Shown piece after piece: positions 17,563-25,069 of a DNA stretch of 64,000 nucleotides. This DNA comes from Calditrichia bacterium. Lineage in GTDB: Bacteria; Calditrichota; Calditrichia; RBG-13-44-9; J075. The stretch's first letter is position 1. Each line of letters starts with the position of its first letter. Position numbers and translations under genes: made by a program. A model generated the notes under the pieces. That model did no database searches. It saw nothing but the letters and a program-made list of their open reading frames with translations, and was not told the origin of the DNA. The stretch covers positions 1 through 64,000 of the forward strand of contig JANQRS010000051.1 in NCBI GenBank assembly GCA_028284445.1. Direction: 5' to 3'.

Positions 17563-19071
17563 TTACGCAGCGTTCTCTTCGAGAACCAGCAAAGTCATAT
17601 GATCCTGGCCCAGGTGAAATTCTACGGCTTCAGCCAATACCGTTTTTACTTCACCATTTCGACGAACAATCTGCAATGGAACGGTCGAATCATTGGCACT
17701 GACCATGCCGAGGAAAAAGCCTTGCAGCTCATCGGCGGATCGATCAAAGATCGCTTCGGTCGGTTCATTCAACCGTTGAATATACCCGTCGCTATCTACC
17801 AGCATAATAGACCGTTGCGCCTGGGCAAAAATCTGATCTATATCTTCTTCGCTGGGTTTGTTATCGCGTAAATACTTCGTAAACAAATCTTTACTACTCA
17901 TTGGTGTTTCAGTATTGCTTTGAGCTGTATCCTGCAGCTCCACTGCTGAAGAATCCAACATGTCTACTTTCCTCCTTGAAAGCTTTTGTAACTTTTCAAC
18001 TCCTTGAAAAAGTATTCGGTTTTCCATTGCGTGATCTTTAGCAGATTTTGACAAATCCAGTTTACTGGAAATCGCCTCGAAAACATCCTGTCCGTCGAGG
18101 CTGGAACTGGCAGCCAAATCAAGGATTTCCCCATTCAAATAGCCCTGTCGCTCAATCACGACCACATTGCGCAATTGACGAAGCAAATTGCTAATGCGCT
18201 CTGCATTTCTTTTGCATTTCGCAAGGCGGACAGATGCGCCATCCTCCATTTCCATAATGGCAAACAGATGGTGCAAGATCTGTAATGGCTGGGCAAACTC
18301 GTGGGCAATGGCGCCGGCGAGCAGACGCACACATTCCAGGCTTTCCGCGGTCCTCTCAACAACCTCCGCCCGCTTGCGGCCGGTAATATCACGCAATGTG
18401 GCTAAGTGTGCCGGTTCATCATCCCAATTAATGACTGAGGTGCGCAACTCAACCACAATTTCTTCACGCATGGGGTTAAATATATTAATCTCAGTGGTTT
18501 CATTCGCAACGAGGGGGAAGCCAAACATCTCACCAATCATTTCCTGCTGGTTACGGCCAAACATCTTTTCGGCGGTTGGATTCATAAATTTCAGAATCCC
18601 CTCTTCATCGACAATTACCACACCATCTGCCATATTGTTGATGATATTTCGCAGTTGCGCAGTTGGATGTCGTTGCGGATTTTTGGAAATTTTACGATGC
18701 CGGCAGAGAGAAGCATTAAGGAATAACTTCGGCAAGGCAGCCGCATTAAGCTGTTTGCGACTGATGGTGGTATCAACACCGTAGTTCTTTTCCTGCAGAA
18801 AACGATCAGATCGGAGTAAAACCACCGGGGCCAATATATTGATACTGGCAATGGTAATTGCTACCTGCTTCTGCTCGTAGGAAGCAACATGGTCCTCGTC
18901 CAGCAGTATCAAATCCGGCGAAATATGCGAATTCGCCGCAAATAGCCCCTTTAAGGAGTATGCATGGTGTACGTTCACCGGCCCATCTGCGGCTTCACCA
19001 ACCTGCCGTACATAGTCCAGCAAGTCCTTGTCTGATGAAAGGAGCAGAATATTCAATTGCTGATTAATCAT
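17563..19071 (-). CDS. REC-like / PAS / DHp / PAS signalling protein lacking a kinase ATPase domain
   Basis: 502 residues. Residues ~5-125 resemble a receiver (ILLLSSDKD, LILLDED) but lack the usual conserved Lys region, so may be a pseudo-receiver. A PAS domain follows (~140-235: MADGVVIVDEEGILKFMNPT). A DHp helix with LAGAIAHEFAQPLQ (His ~256) comes next. After ~100 helical residues a second PAS (~410-495: SIMLVDSDGYIQRLNEPT) ends the protein. N, G1 and G2 boxes of the HATPase domain are absent, so it cannot autophosphorylate alone; it may be phosphorylated in trans or be a phosphotransfer or phosphatase module. The gene at 43441-44478 has the same odd DHp. It lies 43 bp after the hybrid kinase, likely cotranscribed with it, and ends at a clear terminator. 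Confidence 0.78.
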   Translation of the reverse strand: MINQQLNILLLSSDKDLLDYVRQVGEAADGPVNVHHAYSLKGLFAANSHISPDLILLDEDHVASYEQKQVAITIASINILAPVVLLRSDRFLQEKNYGVDTTISRKQLNAAALPKLFLNASLCRHRKISKNPQRHPTAQLRNIINNMADGVVIVDEEGILKFMNPTAEKMFGRNQQEMIGEMFGFPLVANETTEINIFNPMREEIVVELRTSVINWDDEPAHLATLRDITGRKRAEVVERTAESLECVRLLAGAIAHEFAQPLQILHHLFAIMEMEDGASVRLAKCKRNAERISNLLRQLRNVVVIERQGYLNGEILDLAASSSLDGQDVFEAISSKLDLSKSAKDHAMENRILFQGVEKLQKLSRRKVDMLDSSAVELQDTAQSNTETPMSSKDLFTKYLRDNKPSEEDIDQIFAQAQRSIMLVDSDGYIQRLNEPTEAIFDRSADELQGFFLGMVSANDSTVPLQIVRRNGEVKTVLAEAVEFHLGQDHMTLLVLEENAA

Positions 19072-19114
19072 CCCTGTGCACTTCTTCCCTTATTAGGTAG
19101 ACATATAGATGCCA

Positions 19115-21043
19115 TCAGTTAGCAACCTTCATTGCAAATCGTTTTTGAGAGTGAGCGTTTGATCTACTTTTCCGGATGAGGTCATAAACGATATGACTGA
19201 TATCTGCCAAGTCGTACGGTTTTGCGGCAATGGCATTAAACCCGTACTGTTCATAGTTCGCAAGTACTTCTTTGTGAGAATAGCCGCTGCTGACAATTGC
19301 CTTCACTTTCGGATCAATCTGTCGCAAGAGGCCAAGTATTTCTTCACCGCCAATATCTCCCGGCAAAGTTAAATCAAGTATCACCAGGTCAAAGGGCTCG
19401 CCGATTTGGATCGCTTCATTAAAGACCTCAACGGCTTCCTGCGATCCGCCGACATCGCAGCAATTATAGCCAATTTTTTCAAGGAGAATACGCGTTGTCT
19501 CGGCAACCATGTATTCGTCATCAACAATAAGGATTTTACCTCCGCCATATTTCACAGGCTTCCTTTTGCTTGTTGATTTCTTTGGCTGGCTGGCTGATGC
19601 CGGAAAATAGCAAAGGAAGGTGGTACCTACGTTTTCCTGTGATTCTACCTTCAGGAACCCGCCGTGTTTGCGGAGAATTGAATAGCAAACCGCCAGGCCA
19701 AGGCCGCTGCCGCTATCCTTCGTGGTAAAGTAAGGATCAAAAATCCGAGAGAGTTTTTCTTTGGGAATCCCAACACCCTGGTCAGATACTGCAACCACCA
19801 CATATTTGCCGGGTAAAAGCGTAGGGACTTCCCCGGTCTGTAAAAGCACGTTTTCAGCAGATACCTCAATAAGCCCGCCCTCCGGCATGGCCTGATCCGC
19901 ATTGGTCACCAGGTTTTGAAACACCTGGTTAATTTGGGTTTCATCAAAGTCGACCAACGACAGATTGTGCGGGAAATTAAACTGGCAAACCGATGCTGAA
20001 CCGCTGAGTGCAAACCCGCTGCTCTCACGAATGGATTCGACGATAGACTTGGTTTCCTTCACCGGTGCCCCGCCTTTCGAAAAGGTCAGGAGCTTGTGGG
20101 AAATCTGCTTGGCACGCTCGACGGCTTTTTCGGCCCGTTCCAGGGTGGCCAGGGCTTCTTCATTGTCGCCGACACAAATTTGCGTTAGCGAGAGATTGCC
20201 GAGAATGCCCATCAGCAAATTATTCATGTCATGGGCCAAACCGCTGGCCAGCAATCCGATGGATTGCAACTTATCTTCGCGCAGCATGATTGCCTCCAGC
20301 TTGCGCCGGGTCGAGACGTTACGGATGATCAAAGAGGCGCCGTTGCGCTGCTGACCGGGATCTGTCAGACCTGAACCGACAACCTGCACTTCAATCGTCT
20401 CGCCCGAGGCGGAGTTCATGATTGCTTCAGCGCCCAGATCAACCGATTTTTCACTGCGAAACAAATGATTGAGGAACTTGTTGAAAGTGCCAAAGGGCTG
20501 CCCGGCCTCGATCTGCAGAATTGTCTCAACATGCTTGCCCTGGGCATCCGGCAAGGAATAACCGGTCAGGGCTTCCGCCATCGAATTCATCAGCTCAACC
20601 TGGCCATTGTTATCAATGATGATCAACCCGTCGCCGAAGTCCTGCAGGATTGCCGCCAGGCGATGTTTTTCACGGACAATAAAGTCCTCAAATCGTCGCT
20701 GCTCGGAAATATTTTCAATGGTGAGCAAATACCAAATATCATCATCAACGCGAACCTCGTTCACGTGCATGTCGCCAAGAAAAGGCATATTGCTGTTCTG
20801 ACGAAGGATATCTATCAGAGCGTTGCCGTCGCCGGTCATCGGTATACCAAAATTACTGCCGATCAGCTTCTCAGGCTGCAGGCCAAATAAGCGACGAACA
20901 TCAGGATTTACGTAGCGGATTATACCGTTGGAATCAATGAGCAGGAGTATGTCTTTGAATTGGGGGAGCAGTTGGAAAATTCGGGATTCCTGGGTGGATG
21001 AATGGTGGCATTCTTGCCTATTTGCATGTGCATTTTTCGACAT
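19115..21043 (-). CDS. PAS-containing hybrid histidine kinase with C-terminal receiver
   Basis: 642 residues. The order is: PAS 1 (~25-130, DILLLIDSNGIIRYVNPDV), PAS 2 (~135-255, GLIIIDNNGQVELMNS), a DHp helix LLASGLAHDMNNLLMGILG (His ~272), HATPase with N box NLVTNADQAMPEGG and G boxes DQGVGIPKE and GSGLGLAVC, then a receiver (~510-630) with ILIVDDE and phosphoacceptor LVILDLTLPG. There are no transmembrane segments, so it is cytosolic. HDMNN is the HisKA type often found in NtrB-like kinases. Start ATG follows GGAGAATGAC. It is the first gene downstream of the kai genes on the same strand (204-bp gap to KaiB), a candidate input or output kinase of the Kai system. Confidence 0.9.
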   Translation of the reverse strand: MSKNAHANRQECHHSSTQESRIFQLLPQFKDILLLIDSNGIIRYVNPDVRRLFGLQPEKLIGSNFGIPMTGDGNALIDILRQNSNMPFLGDMHVNEVRVDDDIWYLLTIENISEQRRFEDFIVREKHRLAAILQDFGDGLIIIDNNGQVELMNSMAEALTGYSLPDAQGKHVETILQIEAGQPFGTFNKFLNHLFRSEKSVDLGAEAIMNSASGETIEVQVVGSGLTDPGQQRNGASLIIRNVSTRRKLEAIMLREDKLQSIGLLASGLAHDMNNLLMGILGNLSLTQICVGDNEEALATLERAEKAVERAKQISHKLLTFSKGGAPVKETKSIVESIRESSGFALSGSASVCQFNFPHNLSLVDFDETQINQVFQNLVTNADQAMPEGGLIEVSAENVLLQTGEVPTLLPGKYVVVAVSDQGVGIPKEKLSRIFDPYFTTKDSGSGLGLAVCYSILRKHGGFLKVESQENVGTTFLCYFPASASQPKKSTSKRKPVKYGGGKILIVDDEYMVAETTRILLEKIGYNCCDVGGSQEAVEVFNEAIQIGEPFDLVILDLTLPGDIGGEEILGLLRQIDPKVKAIVSSGYSHKEVLANYEQYGFNAIAAKPYDLADISHIVYDLIRKSRSNAHSQKRFAMKVAN

Positions 21044-21247
21044 GTCATTCTCCGGTCAATCGCGTTACTCAACTAGCTGATAAAACTTGAGCTAGAGCGA
21101 GAAGTTTGGTGGCGTATCATTGCTTGTTTTTAGATCAATGACAACTTACAACTCAATTGCGAAACCTTGCGTTGGGTTTCAGTCTGCATCAATAGAAAAG
21201 TCACAGTTTTGAGAATGAATACAGGATCGGAAAATGGAGAGAGGACT

Positions 21248-21517
21248 TTAGGAAATTTTTATCGATTCAATGATCTTGCGGGCATTGGAAAAATCGCCGA
21301 TAAAGCGTTTTTCGGGACCAGGTGAGATTTTGATTAAGGTGGGTGTAGCGATGATTTTTTCGGTCTCAATCAGGTCGGGCTCTTTTACCACATCAACGAT
21401 TTCGAGCGTATATCCATCGGTATAATTGGTCTCGCATATCTGCTTCAAATTACGAATGGCGGTCCGTGAAATGGCAGAGTTCCCGGCTATATAAAGTTTG
21501 AGTTCTAGTTTTGTCAT
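21248..21517 (-). CDS. kaiB: KaiB-family protein (KaiB-1)
   Basis: 89 residues. Thioredoxin-like KaiB fold: LKLYIAGNSAISRTAIRNL, then LEIVDVVKEPDL, IIATPTLIK and RFIGDFSN. It ends at ESIKIS and lacks the acidic tail found in cyanobacterial KaiB. The proline-rich PPP-x-R of canonical KaiB is PGPEKR here. KaiB normally switches fold and binds the CI ring of KaiC. Its start lies 85 bp after the KaiC-1 stop, so this is a third KaiB beside that KaiC. Whether it switches fold cannot be read from sequence. Confidence 0.92.
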   Translation of the reverse strand: MTKLELKLYIAGNSAISRTAIRNLKQICETNYTDGYTLEIVDVVKEPDLIETEKIIATPTLIKISPGPEKRFIGDFSNARKIIESIKIS

Positions 21518-21602
21518 AATTTTTCCAATTTACGGCCGTTATAAGCGCAGCAACACTGATGATATAAACGCCGTATGTTCCTTATTGAAAGTGAGTTGTC
21601 TT

Positions 21603-23129
21603 TTACTTGTCATCACTGAATAATCCATCCATTCGTTGAATTTCTTCATTATTATCAACATGCTGTGGATTACCGGCCAAAATGCCAACCACATTGCGGA
21701 ATGTTTTTCCAACATGCATGCCCTTACCGTCAATTGAGAACTGTCTGATACTCTTATCGTGCATAGATCCACGCATTTTCAGAATCGTCACCCCACGCTG
21801 CATTTCACCATACATTTCCACGTAACGCAGCAATATGATCGAATCTGTGATCGTAGAAATATGCCCTTCGGTAATCGACGTGCCACCCATGAGTGAGGTG
21901 GTAGTAGATGTTAGGAATCCGGTAATTTCACGATGCTTAATAAACGAGGTGAGACCGATAACAAATTCACGGAATCCCTTGATTGTCGATACGCGTTCCA
22001 GCGCGGACAAGCTATCTACCGCCACACGCATTGGCTTAAACTCGTCAATCACTCTTTGAATATTCAGCAGGTGATCTTCCAGGTTGGCCGTTTCCGGGTA
22101 GCGCGCTTCTACCTTTAGCACGCCATCATTTTCCATCTTTTCAAAATCAACCCCCCAGCCGTTGGCGTTTCGGAATAACTGCTCGCGGCTTTCCTCGAAG
22201 GCAAAAAGCAGACAGCGTTCCATTTTCGCAGTACCGCCGGCAATAAAGTGAGTGCTCATCAGCGTTTTTCCGGTGCCGGTGGCGCCGGAAACCAAAATCA
22301 CCGAGTCCCTAAAGAACCCACCGCCGCACATCTCATCCAGTTCGGATACCCCGGACGAAATTCGAATATTGGAGCTCTTTTGCCCCAATTCAATCGCAGA
22401 GAGCGGGATCACCACAATGCCTTTGTCAGGCATTATTGTAAATGGCCATTCTCCTTTTTGGTGGGATGTGCCGCGATATTTCAGAATTTCCATGGTGCGC
22501 CGTCTTTTTTCATCTTCTAAAACATTGCGAAGGATGATGACATTGTCTGCAACAAATTCCTCAACACCGTATCGGCCAATAGCCCCATACTCTTGGGTTC
22601 TTTCAGCGGTTATGATCGAGGTAACACCGAGGGTCTTCAGAGCGCCGACCAGGCGAAACAGTTCGCGCCTGACAATCTGATCGTCTTTGAATTGATTAAA
22701 GATGGCGCTCAGTGAATCCAGCGATACCCTGGTAGCCTGGGTTTTCTTAACGGCATGTTCAACTCTTGCGATCAACGCCCCAAAATCATATTCTCCGGAG
22801 ACAATTGTTTCAACGCCGATTTGCGGTGAGGCATCGACAAAGGCAAATTTGCCCTCGATTTCCCATTCTGAAATTTCCCAGCCAAAACCTTCGGTGTTAA
22901 GCTTTATGTCCGGCGGCGACTCTTCAAAGGTGACGAACACCCCGCCGGAGCCATTTGCACGAATACCTTCTACCAGAAATTGAATAGCAAAAACGGTTTT
23001 GGCAGAGCCTGCTGTTCCCGAGAGCAAGGTGGTACGTCCCTTCGGCAAGCCCCCGATGGAGATATGATCAAATCCGTCAATTTTTGTCTCAAGCTTGACA
23101 ATCTTACTTTTAATGGGTTGATTCGCCAT
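21603..23129 (-). CDS. kaiC: KaiC, double-domain circadian-clock-type ATPase/autokinase (KaiC-1)
   Basis: 508 residues, the usual length of two RecA-like domains. CI: Walker A GTAGSAKT (unusual SAK in place of GK), catalytic pair VTFEE, sensor region VSLDSLSAI. CII: Walker A GATGTGKT, pair FAFEE, and TSITEGHISTITDSIILL, which retains the positions of the Synechococcus phosphosites T426, S431 and T432. R-x-x-x-KMRGS-x-HDK follows, then an A-loop-like segment GILAGNPQHV and a 22-residue tail ending DGLFSDDK. Start ATG has AAAGG eight bases upstream. The gene sits 16 bp after KaiB-2. Expected activity is slow ATP hydrolysis and CII (de)phosphorylation governed by KaiA- and KaiB-type partners, which are encoded beside it. 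Confidence 0.95.
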   Translation of the reverse strand: MANQPIKSKIVKLETKIDGFDHISIGGLPKGRTTLLSGTAGSAKTVFAIQFLVEGIRANGSGGVFVTFEESPPDIKLNTEGFGWEISEWEIEGKFAFVDASPQIGVETIVSGEYDFGALIARVEHAVKKTQATRVSLDSLSAIFNQFKDDQIVRRELFRLVGALKTLGVTSIITAERTQEYGAIGRYGVEEFVADNVIILRNVLEDEKRRRTMEILKYRGTSHQKGEWPFTIMPDKGIVVIPLSAIELGQKSSNIRISSGVSELDEMCGGGFFRDSVILVSGATGTGKTLMSTHFIAGGTAKMERCLLFAFEESREQLFRNANGWGVDFEKMENDGVLKVEARYPETANLEDHLLNIQRVIDEFKPMRVAVDSLSALERVSTIKGFREFVIGLTSFIKHREITGFLTSTTTSLMGGTSITEGHISTITDSIILLRYVEMYGEMQRGVTILKMRGSMHDKSIRQFSIDGKGMHVGKTFRNVVGILAGNPQHVDNNEEIQRMDGLFSDDK

Positions 23130-23145
23130 TTAAAGACCTTTCATC

Positions 23146-23439
23146 TTATTTCGATACTGGGAGCTTCAGGACTTCCATAATCTTTTGACCATCGGATAAA
23201 TCACCGATCAGGCGACGTGGTGGTTCCGGATGGAGCCTGACAAGCGTTGGCGTAGCGATAATTCGATATTTTTCAGCCAACTCCGGGCGCTCAATCACGT
23301 CAATAACCTGCAGTATGTAATTATTCTTCAAGTTGTTTTCGCAAACATCATGAATTTCACGTATTGCACGTTCAGAGTATTTTGATTGGCTCACAATAAA
23401 GAGCATCAATCGAATCTTGTCCTTACCAATTTCAGACAC
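23146..23439 (-). CDS. kaiB: KaiB-family protein (KaiB-2), GTG start
   Basis: 97 residues from a GTG with CGGAG upstream. KaiB signature: IRLMLFIVSQSKYSERAI, ILQVIDVIERPEL, IIATPTLVRL and PEPPRRLIGDLSDGQKIMEVL. The N-terminal strand (LFIVSQSKYS) departs from the usual KLY-x-AG-x-(T/S). It has no acidic tail. It lies 20 bp after the REC/KaiA-like gene and 16 bp before KaiC-1, so all three are probably one transcript. Confidence 0.9.
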   Translation of the reverse strand: MSEIGKDKIRLMLFIVSQSKYSERAIREIHDVCENNLKNNYILQVIDVIERPELAEKYRIIATPTLVRLHPEPPRRLIGDLSDGQKIMEVLKLPVSK

Positions 23440-23459
23440 AGCAATAACTCCGAAGCAGT

Positions 23460-24290
23460 CTAATTTCTAATTCCAATTTTTCGATAGTAGAGGACCAGGT
23501 ATCCCATCAATTCCAAAACGAGTAATCGTCCTTCGTCGATATAGGCCTTGGCTTTTTGCTTTGAAATCCCCTTACATTTTGTATCGAGCACCTGGCGATG
23601 CAAGGTGATCACATCGCGCGGCGTCGCCCGCAAAAAGCCCAGGTTATCGGCGATACTCCTCAGCGCCGAAGACACGGCATTGTCTACCTTGAATATGCGC
23701 TGCTCCAGCGCCTTTTCTAACATATCAGCGTACGACTCTCTGATTGCTTCAAAGGCATCCGGCAGGGATTCATTTAGCGGCTGGATACCAAATGCCGCCG
23801 CTGTCACAGTTGCCTGATCACTTTCAGCGATTCTTGACATGGCGCCATCCAGGCGATCACCCTGTTCTTTTTCCCGCAGGCTAATGATACGACGCCACAT
23901 TGCATGCCGATCTATGGCATAGCGAATTGCGCGGCGCAATACGGGCGGCGCCACTTCTTCTTTTTCCAGGAAATCCTGTACGCCTGCGGTCAGAAGATCG
24001 TGGGCCACTCCGCTTGGCGAGTTACCGGACAACACTATCACCGGTACATCCGGGCAGGCTTCCATAATTTTCCTCGATGTTGAGATGCCGGAGCTGTCGG
24101 GCAAACTTAAATCGGCAACAATAATATCATAGCTCCTCGATTCCAACATGCTGAGAGCCGTTTCCAGGGTGTCTGCGATCGATAATTCATGCTGAAAAGA
24201 ATCAACCTCTTCAAGCGCCAACTGGAACAAGCGCTGATCACCTGCATTGTCTTCAACCAGAAGAATGTCAATCCTGTTAGTTCCAATCAT
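23460..24290 (-). CDS. Response regulator with C-terminal KaiA/RsbU-like four-helix domain (KaiA-like 1)
   Basis: 276 residues from ATG 24290; the open frame extends six codons to a TTG. Residues ~5-125 are a full receiver: ILLVEDNAGD, phosphoacceptor in IIVADLSLPD, VIVLSGN, and FLEKEE with the conserved Lys. Residues ~185-276 are helical and read YADMLEKALEQ...TPRDVITLHRQVLD...DEGRLLVLELMGYLVLYYRK. This lines up with RsbU N-terminal PPEEIISIHRKVLK and with KaiA VVEIHMELMDEF...YRLTLIDVIAHLCEMYRR. KaiA and RsbU share this fold. KaiA also pairs an N-terminal receiver-like domain with the helical one, but its receiver has lost the Asp. Between KaiB-3 and KaiB-2. I infer a KaiA-like regulator of KaiC controlled by phosphorylation. 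Confidence 0.75.
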   Translation of the reverse strand: MIGTNRIDILLVEDNAGDQRLFQLALEEVDSFQHELSIADTLETALSMLESRSYDIIVADLSLPDSSGISTSRKIMEACPDVPVIVLSGNSPSGVAHDLLTAGVQDFLEKEEVAPPVLRRAIRYAIDRHAMWRRIISLREKEQGDRLDGAMSRIAESDQATVTAAAFGIQPLNESLPDAFEAIRESYADMLEKALEQRIFKVDNAVSSALRSIADNLGFLRATPRDVITLHRQVLDTKCKGISKQKAKAYIDEGRLLVLELMGYLVLYYRKIGIRN

Positions 24291-24332
24291 AAAAGGGTCT
24301 CTATACAAATACGGGCATTCTCGAGCAAATGC

Positions 24333-24632
24333 TTACGTGTCTGTTGTTTCCTGATCTTCGTCCAAGGCCACTAATCCCAAACCAAACAACACTTTCTCAC
24401 TGTCGGAAAAGTCGCCGATGACTTTTCTCAACGGTGGCGGCAAATCCTTTATCAATGTTGGTGTGGCGATGATGCCATCAGCTGTAGCGGATTCGGGGTC
24501 GTCAAGCGTATCTACAATATCCAGTTCATACTGATCGCTAAGATGCGTCTCAAGAATTGTCTTCAGGTTTTCAACAGCCCGGCGGCTGGTTTCCGACTGT
24601 CCTGTCAAGAAAAGCTTAAGCAAGTATTTCAT
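24333..24632 (-). CDS. kaiB: KaiB-family protein (KaiB-3), canonical type
   Basis: 99 residues. Closest to cyanobacterial KaiB in its second half: IIATPTLIKDLPPPLRKVIGD, then FSDSEKVLFGLGL and an acidic tail (DEDQETTDT). The N-terminal strand is LLKLFLTGQSETSRRAVENL. ATG follows GGAAG. It is the first gene of the leftward cassette KaiB-3, REC/KaiA-like 1, KaiB-2, KaiC-1, KaiB-1; the 437-bp gap before it probably holds the promoter. Confidence 0.93.
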   Translation of the reverse strand: MKYLLKLFLTGQSETSRRAVENLKTILETHLSDQYELDIVDTLDDPESATADGIIATPTLIKDLPPPLRKVIGDFSDSEKVLFGLGLVALDEDQETTDT

Positions 24633-24926
24633 ACAATTACTTCCATTCCATTATAGATTGTCATGCGCCAAGCTGGCAAGCATGCATAAATACCAATTCA
24701 GGCATCCATCTGTATTGAACCAATGTTTAATATAATTCCGGGCGGTGATGCGCCAATATAGGCTCAAAAGAAGAAGGATTCAACGCTTTCCTCGAATGAC
24801 TTGTGGCATTCTTCTACTTAATCCCTTATTTTAAAGTTATTGTTACTTCCGCTCGAATATATATCTAAACACTAAATCTTTTCCTCAGTCCAAACAGCTG
24901 AATTAGCTGAACAAAGAGAAGCGCTC

Positions 24927-25061
24927 ATGTCATTTATTCTGATCACCCTGGGCATTTTATTGATCATTATTTTGCTAAGACTGGTAACGAAGCGCTCGGG
25001 CTCCAACCTCGAAGACGAATTAGAACGTTTTGATGACCTCGCTGATCGTTTTGATGAGTAG
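24927..25061 (+). CDS. Possible 44-residue single-pass membrane protein
   Basis: Short frame MSFILITLGILLIIILLRLV, then TKRSGS and an acidic tail (NLEDELERFDDLADRFDE). It has one strong hydrophobic helix, a positive inside flank and AGAGAAG eight bases before the ATG. It lies on the strand opposite to the kai genes, in the gap between the two cassettes, and its stop faces the KaiC-2 stop eight bases away. Composition is protein-like rather than random. It is too short for homology to be judged by eye; it could be a chance frame. Confidence 0.5.
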   Translation: MSFILITLGILLIIILLRLVTKRSGSNLEDELERFDDLADRFDE

Positions 25062-25069
25062 AAAGCAAT

